64,000 nt of DNA from Salinibacterium sp. NK8237 (lineage in GTDB: Bacteria; Actinomycetota; Actinomycetes; Actinomycetales; Microbacteriaceae), in the NCBI RefSeq assembly GCF_015864955.1, contig NZ_JADYWE010000001.1, forward strand, positions 1,302,001 to 1,366,000, written 5' to 3'. Positions 53,396-62,131 of the stretch are shown here, piece by piece. Each line of letters starts with the position of its first letter. The stretch's first letter is position 1. The translations under genes and the position numbers were made by a program. Below the pieces are notes generated by a model. The model ran no database searches and had not been told where the DNA came from. It saw only the letters and a program-made list of their open reading frames with translations.

Positions 53396-55165
53396 TTAGT
53401 CGACCAACGGTGGAGTGCGCGGTGGCGCGACCCGACGCCGCGACACCGCTTCGTACGCGACACCGATACGCAGCAGGTCGAGGTCGGAGTACGCGGCACC
53501 GGCGAACGTGATTCCCACGGGCATCCGGATGTCGTCCATGAGCCCCATGGGAACCGTGACGGTTGGGATGCCCAAGTGCCGAATCGCGAGGTTGCCGTTC
53601 GCGACCCAGACACCGTTTCGCCATCCTGCTGCCGCCGTGGCGGGGTTCGTTCCCATATCGGCGGAGCCCACATCGGCGACCGCGGGGAAGGCTACGGCGT
53701 CGAGCTCGTTGGCCCGCATCCATTCTTCAAGGTCGACGCGGCGGGTTTCTTCGAGGCCGCGCACGCCCGCTTCGAGCTCGGGGATGTCGGTGAAGTGATC
53801 GTAGGGGTGGTCGCGCACCTGAGTCGGATACACCGCGATGTCGTCTTCGAAGCCGTCGTAGCGATCATGCGGGGTGCCTGGTGTCGTCGGGAAGATCGTG
53901 CTGCCGTCGACACCCACGATGGTGTCGAAGTTTGGGTCGCCGTTGGCCTGGAGAAAGTCTTCCCACGCCCACGCCGAGAGGTCAACGATTTCGCGCTTCA
54001 GGAACTCGGGGCTCACCAGACCGCGGGTGGCGATCGTGGGGGCGCCTGCCCGGTCAGCTTCGTAGTTCGAGACGGCCGGAAAGTCGACCTCCACCACGGT
54101 CGCGCCAGCCGCTTCGAGGTCGGAACGCGCTTGGTCAAACAGGGTCAGGATGCTCGGGCGGGTGTCAATCGCGGTTCCTGTCGGACCACCGACACCGCGC
54201 GTGCCCGAGCCCGCCTCGGTATCGCGGTTGATGTACATCCGGGGAACGCCGAAGCGCTTGCCCGCCAGCGGCAGCGCGGCAGCCACGTTCAGTTCGGTGT
54301 CGTCAGCGCCAGAATTCGCAACGCCAGCTCCAGCACCGCTCTCAGCCTGCAGCGACAGATACGTCTCCGGCCGCACACTCGACGCCGCCGGAATCTCCAT
54401 CCACGGCTGCGAGCGCCAGAAGTCACCACGGGCATCTTCGTCGTCGAACACGATCACGTCGAGCACGGCGAGCAGGTCGGCCATGGTGCGGGTGTGCGGC
54501 ACGACGACATCCATCGTGGGCACGAGCGGCCAATTGCCGCGCACCGAGATCACGCCACGCGAGGGCGTGTAGGCGCACAGCGCATTGTTGGAGGCCGGAG
54601 CCCGGCCGCTCGACCAGGTCTCTTCACCGAGGCCGAAGGCCGCAAAACTCGCCGCCGTTGCCGTGCCCGATCCGTTCGACGATCCCGATCCGTACGCCGC
54701 GGTGAGGTACTCGGCGTTGTACGGACTCTCAGCACGGCCGTAAACGCCGGGCTGCATTCCGCCGTTGGCCATCGGGGGCATGTTGGTGAGGCCGAGGCAG
54801 ATCGCTCCGCCGTCGCGCAGGGCACCGATCGTTGCAGCATCCCGCATCGCCATCAGCTCGGCGAAGGCAGGACTGCCCGCCGCTGCCGTGAGCCCACGGT
54901 GCAGGTAACTGTCTTTGGCCGTGTACGGGATGCCGTCGAGCGGCCCGCGCAGTCGACCGGCGGCCCGGCGCGCATCAGATTCGCGCGCTTCGGCGAGCGC
55001 CTCAGGGTTCGGAACCACCACGGCATTGAGCAGCGGCCCGTTGCGGTCGTAGCGTTCGATGCGCGCGAGGTAGGCGGTGACAAGCGCTTCGCTCGTGAGA
55101 GTTCCGTCGGCGAGCGCCGCCTGCAGCTCGGCAATGGTTGCTTCGACAACGGTGAAGGTGCTCAT
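53396..55165 (-). CDS. Amidase-signature enzyme, possible N-carbamoylputrescine amidase
   Basis: The 589-residue amidase-signature protein has the catalytic Lys in GIPYTAKDSYL, cis-Ser and Ser nucleophile in YGSGSSNGSGTATAASFAAF, and the following EETWSSGRAPASNN. The fold normally hydrolyses amides of many sizes. It overlaps agmatine deiminase by four bases in an operon whose next upstream gene is a flavin amine oxidase. In the usual pathway a nitrilase-type AguB converts N-carbamoylputrescine to putrescine; no AguB is seen, so this amidase may replace it. That role is inferred only from position. Confidence 0.8.
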   Translation of the reverse strand: MSTFTVVEATIAELQAALADGTLTSEALVTAYLARIERYDRNGPLLNAVVVPNPEALAEARESDARRAAGRLRGPLDGIPYTAKDSYLHRGLTAAAGSPAFAELMAMRDAATIGALRDGGAICLGLTNMPPMANGGMQPGVYGRAESPYNAEYLTAAYGSGSSNGSGTATAASFAAFGLGEETWSSGRAPASNNALCAYTPSRGVISVRGNWPLVPTMDVVVPHTRTMADLLAVLDVIVFDDEDARGDFWRSQPWMEIPAASSVRPETYLSLQAESGAGAGVANSGADDTELNVAAALPLAGKRFGVPRMYINRDTEAGSGTRGVGGPTGTAIDTRPSILTLFDQARSDLEAAGATVVEVDFPAVSNYEADRAGAPTIATRGLVSPEFLKREIVDLSAWAWEDFLQANGDPNFDTIVGVDGSTIFPTTPGTPHDRYDGFEDDIAVYPTQVRDHPYDHFTDIPELEAGVRGLEETRRVDLEEWMRANELDAVAFPAVADVGSADMGTNPATAAAGWRNGVWVANGNLAIRHLGIPTVTVPMGLMDDIRMPVGITFAGAAYSDLDLLRIGVAYEAVSRRRVAPPRTPPLVD

Positions 55166-56232
55166 ACGATTGCTCCGTAAATCTCGGTGGCCTTCGCGGT
55201 CTCGGGCAGTTTCGGCTGCTGTTGAGTGATGCAGTGGATGCTGCCACCCCGAGCAAAGATCTCCCGGGAGTCGACCATACGCACGGCGCGGCCGGGATAC
55301 GCGTCGGCCAGGATCTCGGCCGCGCGAGCATCCGCAACTTCATCGGCAAAGCCACACCCGATAACGCCACCGTTGACGACGAGGTGGTTGACGTAGCTGT
55401 AATCGACGAAGCCGTGGTCATCGCGAAGGATACTCGGCGCAGGCAGCTCCACGATCTCGAACTCGCGCCCTGCGGCATCACGTTGGCCTTTAAGAGCCGA
55501 CCGAATCTCGGCCATCACCTGGTGGTCTGGATGCTCGGGGTTGGGCTGCGCGTGCAGCAGCATTCGGCCCGGCGACGCAATAGTCGCGACGATGTCGACG
55601 TGCCCGTTGGTGCCGAAGTCGTCATAGTCGCGGGTGAGGCCGCGCGGAAGCCAGACGGCGTGCGTTGCCCCAATCGTGCGCAGCATCTCACTTTCGACGC
55701 GGGCGCGATCAGCGAGCGGATTACGGCGCGGATCGAGCTGCACCGTGTCGGTCAGCAAAACGGTGCCTTCGCCATCGACGTGAAGTCCGCCGCCCTCAGC
55801 GACGAGGAGCGAGCTGACAAGTTCAGCCCCCGCGGCTTCCGCGACGAAACGACCAATCTCCGCCGACTTCGCCCACTCAGCCCAGGCCGGAGCGCCCCAG
55901 CCGTTGAAGATCCAGTCGACAGCGCCGAGCATGCCCGGCCGCTCATCGTCGAGCACGAATGTTGGCCCGATGTCGCGCATCCAAAACTCGTCGAGCGGTG
56001 CGTCGAGCAACTCAATGCTGCTGGCGAGCATCCGTCGGGCACGAAGCATTTCGGTCGGGTCAACGACCATCGACACGGGCTCAAATTGGGCGACGACATT
56101 GGCCACGTCAGCCCAAGCGGAATAGCCGAGTTCGCGTTCGGCGTCGGTCGCGCCGAGCGTTTCCCCGACGCACGGGAACGCCATCCAGGTGCGCTCATGC
56201 TCAGCGGTTTCGGATGGCATTCTCCAGCTCAT
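55162..56232 (-). CDS. aguA: Agmatine deiminase
   Basis: The 356-residue member of the guanidino-modifying (PPAD) superfamily has FWMRDIGPTFV, GGGLHVDGEG, TNGHVDIVATI, and the catalytic Cys in GGSIHCITQQQP near residue 335. The enzyme turns agmatine into N-carbamoylputrescine and ammonia. ATGA overlap with the amidase and two bases from the amine oxidase show one operon. Length matches the family. Confidence 0.93.
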   Translation of the reverse strand: MSWRMPSETAEHERTWMAFPCVGETLGATDAERELGYSAWADVANVVAQFEPVSMVVDPTEMLRARRMLASSIELLDAPLDEFWMRDIGPTFVLDDERPGMLGAVDWIFNGWGAPAWAEWAKSAEIGRFVAEAAGAELVSSLLVAEGGGLHVDGEGTVLLTDTVQLDPRRNPLADRARVESEMLRTIGATHAVWLPRGLTRDYDDFGTNGHVDIVATIASPGRMLLHAQPNPEHPDHQVMAEIRSALKGQRDAAGREFEIVELPAPSILRDDHGFVDYSYVNHLVVNGGVIGCGFADEVADARAAEILADAYPGRAVRMVDSREIFARGGSIHCITQQQPKLPETAKATEIYGAIV

Positions 56233-56234
56233 GG

Positions 56235-57605
56235 CTAGCCTTTCGAGGATTCGATGATGGATGCCGCGAGCCGCTGCCCCACACGAATAGCACCGTCAAC
56301 GTGTTGGTAGCCTTCAGCCGCGAGGTCGCTGGAGCCGAACTGAATCGGCCCAACCGGCACAAGCTGGAGCGCCCCATAGCGGGTGAGCCCGCCGAGATCG
56401 AAGCTCGCCGCGTAAGCGCCACGCGTCCACTCTTCGGAAGCCCAGTCGCTTTCGTAGTACACGGCTGGGGTGAGCGCTTCGTCGCCGTAGTAAGTGGCGA
56501 GCGACTCAAGGATGCGCTGCTTGCGGTCGGCAGGATCAAGAGCGAACAGTTCGTCGGCCTTCTCCCCCGACACGAAGCCCACGAGGGTGCCGCGCTCTTC
56601 GCCATGGTTCGTGTTGTCGTAAGCCTCGTGCACGATTTGGTACGGGCTAAAGGCTGTACCGGAAAGTCCGGCAGCACGCCAGAACGGTGTCGCGTAGGTC
56701 GCGTGCACCTTGATGACGAGACCGAGGGAGGAGTGCTGCTGCATCTGCTGGCGCATGCGCGGCAGAGCCGGAACGTAGTCGATGCGGTCATAGAGGTTTG
56801 GCGGCACGGCAACGATCACGTGCTCGGCACGCACCGCTAGCTCATCGCTCGTGACGGTCGCGCCTGTGGCGTCCCATTCGATCTGGCGAACGGCCTGCGA
56901 GAGGCGAACGACGTCGCCGCCCAGGGCGTCGGCCATGAGCAGCGGGACCTGCTGAAGCCCACCGACCACGCGCTTATCGAGAATGAAGTCGGCGTCAACG
57001 AGGTTGCTGAAGCTGCCAGCACTGGCGGCCATGAGCAACGCCTGCAGCAGCGAGAAGGCATGAGCCGGTTTGGTGAGCATTGCCTCGGCAACGTAGAGCG
57101 CAATATTGTCGACCGCTTCGGCATCCGCACTCTGGCTTTCGAGCCAGCTGCGGTACGAGATACGGTCGAATTCTGCGGCCCGCGGATGCTCCCACGGAGC
57201 CGCAATGTCGAGCTCAGCCACGAGGCCGTCGAGCAGCGCGATCAGTCGAGTGATCTCGGCTTCGGTTGCCTCACCCGCAGGGAAGATATCGCCGGTGAAG
57301 CGACGCGCAACACCATCGCGAGAGACGTAGACGCTGTCACCGTCACGGTAGCGGGAGTAGGTTTCGAGGCCGAGCTCAGCGAGCGTGTCGATGAGAGCGG
57401 TCTGGTCGGGTGACACCCATTGGCCGCCGATTTCATACATCTGGCCGTCGATGTCGTTTGTCCAGAGGCGACCGCCAATGCGGTCGCGAGCTTCGAGCAC
57501 GATGACGCTCTTGCCCGCACGAACGAGAGCTCGGGCAGCGGTGAGGCCGGTGGCGCCGGCTCCGACGATAACAACGTCGCGGGTGATGGTGTTCATGATA
57601 TTCAT
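56235..57605 (-). CDS. Flavin amine oxidase, probable putrescine oxidase
   Basis: The 456-residue protein has the FAD Rossmann motif VVIVGAGATGLTAARALVRAGK, then RIGGRLWT, and a C-terminal HVDGAIRVGQRLA near the flavin. It resembles actinobacterial putrescine oxidase, which forms 4-aminobutanal, ammonia and peroxide. The start may be ATG 57605 or 57596. It is the first gene of the agmatine operon, divergent from tetR across 47 AT-rich bases. Confidence 0.9.
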   Translation of the reverse strand: MNIMNTITRDVVIVGAGATGLTAARALVRAGKSVIVLEARDRIGGRLWTNDIDGQMYEIGGQWVSPDQTALIDTLAELGLETYSRYRDGDSVYVSRDGVARRFTGDIFPAGEATEAEITRLIALLDGLVAELDIAAPWEHPRAAEFDRISYRSWLESQSADAEAVDNIALYVAEAMLTKPAHAFSLLQALLMAASAGSFSNLVDADFILDKRVVGGLQQVPLLMADALGGDVVRLSQAVRQIEWDATGATVTSDELAVRAEHVIVAVPPNLYDRIDYVPALPRMRQQMQQHSSLGLVIKVHATYATPFWRAAGLSGTAFSPYQIVHEAYDNTNHGEERGTLVGFVSGEKADELFALDPADRKQRILESLATYYGDEALTPAVYYESDWASEEWTRGAYAASFDLGGLTRYGALQLVPVGPIQFGSSDLAAEGYQHVDGAIRVGQRLAASIIESSKG

Positions 57606-57652
57606 TATTTATCACCTACTCAATAAGAGTCAATAGCGGGTACACTTTTGCC

Positions 57653-58297
57653 ATGGCAGTAGGTACCACTCGGCGGCGGAACCCCGCCGAACGCGCCCTC
57701 GAAGTGCGCGAAGCAGCGCAAACAATCGCGCTTACGCGCGGGCTTGCCGCCATCTCGCTCCGCAACCTTGCCACGCACTGCGGAGTCACCGCCCCGCTCA
57801 TCGCACACTATGAGCCGAACATGGATGCCCTCGTCGCTTCCACTTTTACGGCGATCGCCGAGAAAGAAATCGCTGAAGTAACCCTGCACGCGCTGGCACC
57901 CGTCGGGCCACTCGACCAGTTTCGCGCGCTCCTTAGCGCCCTCGCCGATCCCGCCCGCGACAACGTCGGCGAAGTGTGGTGTGACGCCTGGAGCCTCGGC
58001 CGCAAAAACGAGCCCCTTGCCGAAGCAGCCCGCCACTCAATGGATTCTTGGCACGCGCTCGCCATCGACATCATCCGGGCCGGTCAGGATGCCGGAGAGT
58101 TTGCCGCGATCGCGCCCGAGCGTGCAGCCCTAGTGCTCTTCGCCCTCGTGGATGCCACTGCGTCCTACCAGCTGGTCGATTTTCGCAGTCGAGAAACCCG
58201 CGACGCTCTCGTGCGCGAAACCCTCGAAGACATGCTCGACGTGTCGCTGAAGTTGGGCGACGACGCTCGAAGCCCCAGCAACAAACCGACCGTCTAG
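57653..58297 (+). CDS. TetR-family regulator of the agmatine/putrescine operon
   Basis: The 214-residue protein has an N-terminal HTH with TRGLAAISLRNLATHCGVTAPLIAHYE at about residues 30-55 (part shown), and a BetI-like C-terminal domain (FRALLSALADPARDNVGEVW). BetI/BetI-like TetR proteins respond to amines or choline. It is divergent from the oxidase; the shared 47-base region contains a weak ACTC...GAGT repeat. It ends at a terminator. Confidence 0.88.
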   Translation: MAVGTTRRRNPAERALEVREAAQTIALTRGLAAISLRNLATHCGVTAPLIAHYEPNMDALVASTFTAIAEKEIAEVTLHALAPVGPLDQFRALLSALADPARDNVGEVWCDAWSLGRKNEPLAEAARHSMDSWHALAIDIIRAGQDAGEFAAIAPERAALVLFALVDATASYQLVDFRSRETRDALVRETLEDMLDVSLKLGDDARSPSNKPTV

Positions 58298-58330
58298 CGG
58301 TTCCGCGGGCCACACTCTGCACGCACAACA

Positions 58331-58361
58331 AAGCCCCGCATTCGTTGAGAATACGGGGCTT
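58331..58361. terminator. Bidirectional terminator between tetR and the CAP protein
   Basis: AAGCCCCG and CGGGGCTT pair around CATTC-GTTGA-GAATA with one mismatch; outer bases CAACA and TGTTG extend the stem. It sits between convergent genes and has A-rich and T-rich sides, so it can serve both strands. Confidence 0.8.
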
Positions 58362-58374
58362 GTGTTGGTCGTAA

Positions 58375-59784
58375 CTACTTGCAGATCGTCAGCTTTGCTA
58401 CTCCGCTGCCAAGAGCTCCCGTTCCGCCAAGCAGAACTCGGCTGGAGGTTTCGAAGTCGTTCAGGTTGCTCACAACGCCCTTCGGAACACAGTTTCCTGG
58501 CACCACATACAAGGGGGCCGATGTGCCGCCCGCGAGCGCAGCGCCAGCGAGAGCATCCGCGAATCCGGTACCGACAGCGAAGAAGGCCCGCGGTGCGGTG
58601 TCGAAGCTTGCGCTATTGATCGCCTCCGAAGTTTCGTAGCGGTTAGAGCCGGAGTATCGAGTGACCTTCGTGACGCCGGGCTGCGCATCTAGAGCCTTGA
58701 AAACTTTGCTCGAGACCACACCGGTTCCTCCGGCGATCATGATCTTCGAAATATCAAGGCGATCGATGAGCTTGGCGGTTGCTGAGTCGACGCCGCTACC
58801 GGTGCCGTCGATCAGGATGACCGGGCTTCCCGTATTTCCCGCTGCAGCACTGGCACTCAGAGCGTCGGGGTAGTTGGCACCAGTGGCGAAGAATGCGGTG
58901 TTCGATCCATTAGGGAACGCTCGCTCGATCACGATGCGTGACGTCTCGTAGCGGCTTGCGCCACCGTCACGTCGAATCTTGGGCGCCAGTGCTGCGAGTT
59001 GCTTATAGATAGAACTCGACAGCACACCGCTTCCGCCGACGACCACGATAAGGTCTGGATCGAGCCGTTTGATCTCGTTCTTCACTACGGTCGGCAACCC
59101 TGTCGGCGGGGTCAAAAGAAGCGGACCGCCCTGCGCGGCTGCGGCAGGAGCCGCGCTGAGAGCATCGGGATAGTTGGCACCGGTTGCAACGTAGACGACG
59201 CTGACTCCCGGGTCGTACTCTTGCGAGATTGCGACCGCAGTCGAATAACGGTCGGAGCCCGAGAGGCGCTCGACGCCACTCGGCAATGTCACCGAAGGGA
59301 CGCTCGAGCCGTACTTGGCAAAGTTTTGTACCGCCCAAGTGGAGTTGCCGACGGTGATAAACGAAATACCGATGTCGGTGTAATCGCCCATGATGTTCGC
59401 GCGGTGCCCGGCAGAATCCATCCACGCATTATGAACGGCAGTAGGTGTTGTCCACCCTCGGGCAACGTTTTCCCCGGAGCGACTCCAGCCACTCGGGATC
59501 TGCGAGGAATAGCTCGGATTGTGTGCCATGACCCCGTTGGAAGCCATCTGCTGCGCCCACGTCAGCGACACCTTACTGAGCGACGAGTTCAGCTTCAGTG
59601 GGCCAAGACCCTCCGCTGCTCTCGCACTATTCACCAACGAGAGGATGGTGCTCTCTCCCGCTGCTGCAGCTGGCGTCGGCGCTGATGAAAGCGCTATGCC
59701 TGAAGCTAGAACCCCCACGATCGCCAACATGCCCAATGCGCGTACGACTGTGCGTCGCGCTCGAAACCCCCCGGTTTTTCCCAC
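58375..59784 (-). CDS. Secreted CAP/SCP-domain protein with three cell-wall-binding type 2 repeats
   Basis: The ~469-residue exported protein has a signal peptide after a basic start (FRARRTVVRALGMLAIVGVL), a CAP domain (about 45-165; QMASNGVMAHNPSY, SGENVARGW, WMDSAGHRANIMG) and three ~95-residue CWB2 repeats, each opening with RLSGSDRYSTA-, SRYETSR- or YSGSNRYETSE-like motifs and containing FATGANYPDAL and VVGGSGVLS. CWB2 binds wall polymers; CAP domains are often proteases or antigen-like. GTG at 59784 is chosen; a longer frame runs to 59907 without a ribosome site. Confidence 0.88.
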   Translation of the reverse strand: MGKTGGFRARRTVVRALGMLAIVGVLASGIALSSAPTPAAAAGESTILSLVNSARAAEGLGPLKLNSSLSKVSLTWAQQMASNGVMAHNPSYSSQIPSGWSRSGENVARGWTTPTAVHNAWMDSAGHRANIMGDYTDIGISFITVGNSTWAVQNFAKYGSSVPSVTLPSGVERLSGSDRYSTAVAISQEYDPGVSVVYVATGANYPDALSAAPAAAAQGGPLLLTPPTGLPTVVKNEIKRLDPDLIVVVGGSGVLSSSIYKQLAALAPKIRRDGGASRYETSRIVIERAFPNGSNTAFFATGANYPDALSASAAAGNTGSPVILIDGTGSGVDSATAKLIDRLDISKIMIAGGTGVVSSKVFKALDAQPGVTKVTRYSGSNRYETSEAINSASFDTAPRAFFAVGTGFADALAGAALAGGTSAPLYVVPGNCVPKGVVSNLNDFETSSRVLLGGTGALGSGVAKLTICK

Positions 59785-59820
59785 GAATCGAACGTTACGC
59801 GAGGCCTGCACGCACCGATA

Positions 59821-59875
59821 GTCCCCTCTTCCGGGGACCGAGAACCGCTCGTAGCCACCCTTATGGGGTGCGAGC
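59821..59875 (-). promoter_or_regulatory. Hairpin-rich leader of the CAP protein gene
   Basis: Two stems lie upstream of the GTG at 59784. GTCCCC/GGGGAC (59821-59838) has a 6-base loop. GCTCG plus CACCC pair with GGGTG plus CGAGC (59847-59875) with a 4-base bulge and 5-base loop. Wall-remodelling genes of actinobacteria often have riboswitches (for example c-di-AMP), but I cannot match a known consensus here. Confidence 0.4.
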
Positions 59876-59910
59876 CGGGAAACTATTCCGGCACAAATTC
59901 GGCACAAAAG

Positions 59911-59943
59911 AAAAGCCCCACATCACAAGGATGCGGGGCTTTT
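59911..59943 (-). terminator. Terminator of the truncated tRNA
   Basis: AAAAGCCCC and GGGGCTTTT pair around A-CAT-CACAAGG-ATG-C with one mismatch. It lies two bases beyond the CCA end of the tRNA fragment at 59946-59991, as expected for a tRNA terminator transcribed leftward. Confidence 0.8.
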
Positions 59944-59945
59944 GC

Positions 59946-59991
59946 TGGCGGTACCGGTGGGATTTGAACCCACGGTGCGTAAGTAATCGCC
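59946..59991 (-). pseudogene. 5'-truncated tRNA (T-arm and acceptor 3' strand only), possible att scar
   Basis: On the minus strand the 3' end reads GTGGG-TTCAAAT-CCCAC (a perfect T-arm), CGGTACC (acceptor strand), G (base 73) and CCA. The matching 5' acceptor GGTACCG and D/anticodon arms are absent up to 60040. G73 and a long region before the T-arm fit tRNA-Ser but do not prove it. A 3' tRNA piece with its terminator is what a tRNA-directed integrase leaves at one end of an island. Confidence 0.65.
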
Positions 59992-60041
59992 GACAGAGTT
60001 CCTCACTATCGGTCGATGAAATCCTCGCTGGAGAACTTGCG

Positions 60042-60794
60042 CTAGCGACGCGAGAGGAGGGAAGTCATCTGAAGTCGACCGCTGTGAATCCAGACATCCG
60101 AATACTCGACCGGTCGGTCGTCTGCAAGATAAGTGACCTGCTGCAGATATTGCACGGGCGCTCCCACCTCAAGATTGAGATGATCGGCCACATCGGCCTC
60201 AGCCGGCTGGGCGCTGAAAGTGCGCCGGGCGGACGCGATCCTCAACCCATACGTTCCTTCAAGGGTGCCAAAGAGGCTCTTCTCCTCAAAATCTACGAGT
60301 TCAATGCCGTTTGCCAAGTCAGTGCGGACATAGTTGTAGAGGAGCACCAGAGGTCCACGCTCAGCGCTACGAAGTCGAACTAGTTTCAGAACAGAGCCCC
60401 CTTGCGGGACCTCCAAGAGCGCCGCGACGGGCGCCGGCGGGGTCTCGAGCGAACACTCAAGCACTCGAGTCGTCGCCACGATTCCTTGGTGGGCGAAATC
60501 TTCAGACAGCGTGCTCAGCTTCTGAGCGATTGCGGGCTCGATCGTCGTCGAGATCACGAAAGTGCCTCGACCACGCACCTGTCGAAGGAGCCCTTCTTCG
60601 ATGAGTGTCGTGATTGCACGTCGCAGGGTGCCTCGGCTTACGCCCAAGTCATTAGCCAATTCTGGCTCGCTCTTGAGGCGGTAGTGCGCTGGCCACTCCC
60701 CGGACAGAATTCGTGCCCGGATTCCCTCAGAAATCTGAACATGAATGGCGGTTGGGGCATCACGATTGATCACTTCACTCAACGTGGTGGTCAC
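60042..60794 (-). CDS. GntR/HutC-family regulator of the sugar operon
   Basis: The 250-residue protein has a winged HTH with PAHYRLKSEPELANDLGVSR near residue 40 and TLIEEGLLRQVRGRGTFV, then a UTRA ligand-binding domain (LVRLRSAERGPLVLLYNYV, VQYLQQVTYLADDRPVEYSD). HutC-type regulators respond to sugar phosphates. It is the last gene of a minus-strand operon behind deoC, rbsD and the ABC genes, so it likely controls them. Confidence 0.92.
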   Translation of the reverse strand: MTTTLSEVINRDAPTAIHVQISEGIRARILSGEWPAHYRLKSEPELANDLGVSRGTLRRAITTLIEEGLLRQVRGRGTFVISTTIEPAIAQKLSTLSEDFAHQGIVATTRVLECSLETPPAPVAALLEVPQGGSVLKLVRLRSAERGPLVLLYNYVRTDLANGIELVDFEEKSLFGTLEGTYGLRIASARRTFSAQPAEADVADHLNLEVGAPVQYLQQVTYLADDRPVEYSDVWIHSGRLQMTSLLSRR

Positions 60795-60865
60795 GGAACT
60801 CCCTTAGCTTAAGTAATGAATACCACCGTCCCGACGCATCACGCAATCGGGACGGTGATCTTTGA

Positions 60866-61576
60866 TCAATAACTGACGGTGTTCTCGTCTCCGCCGTCCC
60901 GAAGAATTTCGATCCCCGCGCTGGTGCCGAGCAGGACAGCGCCAGCACGCAGCAGGTTAAGGCCCTGCGTGTAGCTCTTGATCGAGCCGGAGGCCTTCAC
61001 GAGAACGCCGGGGCGGGCGCGCTCGACGAGAAAACGAACGCTTTCCGGGTTTGCAGTTTCGATCTGCCCGCTGCTGGCGTTCTTCAGGTAGGCAGCCCCC
61101 GCATCCATGGCGAGTTCAACCGCAATATCCTTCTCAGCATCCGTCAACAACGGCAGCTCCAGCATCACTTTGACGGGGATGCCCGAGGCACGAACGACTC
61201 CAGCAATGTCTTCTCGGAACTCGTCGTACATTCCACTCTTGAGCCATCCGATCTGCACCCCGATGTCGAGCTGCGTTGCTCCGAGGCGTGCGATCTCAGC
61301 AGCCTCGGCTGCTTTGCCTGCGCTGGTCATTACACCAACGCTGGGGAAATCGAGGGCTGATGCAATCTGGATGCCGGTGCCGGCGAGTTCGGCTGCGACC
61401 AAGGGCACCCACGAAGCGGGAACCATCGCGGCATTGAACCCGTACTTGACGGCTTCCTGAGCGTGGGCGATCATCTCATCGCGAGTGGATCCAACCTCGA
61501 TCTTGGTGTGCTGAATGTACGGAGCCATCTCAGCAGGGGTGAGCATGAGCTCAGGGGTAGTAGCAGTTTCAGACAC
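60866..61576 (-). CDS. deoC: Deoxyribose-phosphate aldolase-type enzyme (DeoC)
   Basis: The 236-residue TIM-barrel aldolase has YIQHTKIEVGST, the proton relay/Schiff-base lysine positions in KVMLELPLLTDAEK and VLVKASGSIKSY, and GAVLLGTSAG at the phosphate site. It cleaves deoxyribose 5-phosphate, or a related sugar phosphate such as that of the autoinducer-2/LsrF type, to a C2 and a C3 product. It is cotranscribed with rbsD and sugar uptake genes, supporting ribose/deoxyribose use. Confidence 0.88.
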   Translation of the reverse strand: MSETATTPELMLTPAEMAPYIQHTKIEVGSTRDEMIAHAQEAVKYGFNAAMVPASWVPLVAAELAGTGIQIASALDFPSVGVMTSAGKAAEAAEIARLGATQLDIGVQIGWLKSGMYDEFREDIAGVVRASGIPVKVMLELPLLTDAEKDIAVELAMDAGAAYLKNASSGQIETANPESVRFLVERARPGVLVKASGSIKSYTQGLNLLRAGAVLLGTSAGIEILRDGGDENTVSY

Positions 61577-61646
61577 TTGTTTCTCTTTCTATTGCGTGTT
61601 GTCGGCACCGTTAGCGGGGCGACACTGTGGCGCTTCTGCGCCGTGG

Positions 61647-62102
61647 TTAGAGTTGTGATGCGTAGTAATCAGGGGCGATGACGCCGTTCCCGCCGAACCA
61701 CTTAGGCACGTCGACACCGCAGAACAGGCCGATGTTTCCCCAGGGTTCGAAGGCACCGGTGCGCACGATGACCTTGGCTTGGTCGGCGACTTCCTTGAGC
61801 ATCTCGGAGTGCGGGCGACTCGTGAAGTCGGCCGTGTTGAAGCGCTCGTGGAGCCATCCATCAAGTTGTGGGTTGTTGGATGTCACGTCATCGGCCCGCA
61901 CAACGCCCTCGACTACGATTTCGTCAGCGATTAATCCAATGACCGTTCGAAGGTCGGGAAGATTCTCGGCTACAGCGAGGTCAATCCGGTGGGCCGTCCG
62001 CGGGATCGGAAATCCGGCGTCGACCACCAGAATGAGATCAGTGTGCCCGAGCGTGGCCAGAGCACCGCTTAGTTCGGCGTTCAGAATGCCGTTGCGCTTC
62101 AT
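61647..62102 (-). CDS. rbsD: D-ribose pyranase RbsD
   Basis: The 151-residue protein begins MKRNGILNAELSGALATLGH, the RbsD start, and has VDAGFPIPRTAHRIDLAV and a later HSEMLKEVADQAKVIVRTGAFEPWGNIGL. RbsD interconverts pyranose and furanose forms of ribose so that the sugar can be phosphorylated. It lies 29 bases after the ABC ATPase gene. Confidence 0.95.
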   Translation of the reverse strand: MKRNGILNAELSGALATLGHTDLILVVDAGFPIPRTAHRIDLAVAENLPDLRTVIGLIADEIVVEGVVRADDVTSNNPQLDGWLHERFNTADFTSRPHSEMLKEVADQAKVIVRTGAFEPWGNIGLFCGVDVPKWFGGNGVIAPDYYASQL

Positions 62103-62131
62103 GTGGTTCCTTTCGATGTGTGGTGATGCGG

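Noticed and set aside
53576..55180. 534-residue frame opposite the amidase
   Set aside because: Antisense shadow of the amidase; Arg/Gly-rich with no motif.
59946..60040. A complete tRNA gene
   Set aside because: The 5' acceptor strand GGTACCG and the D and anticodon arms are absent.
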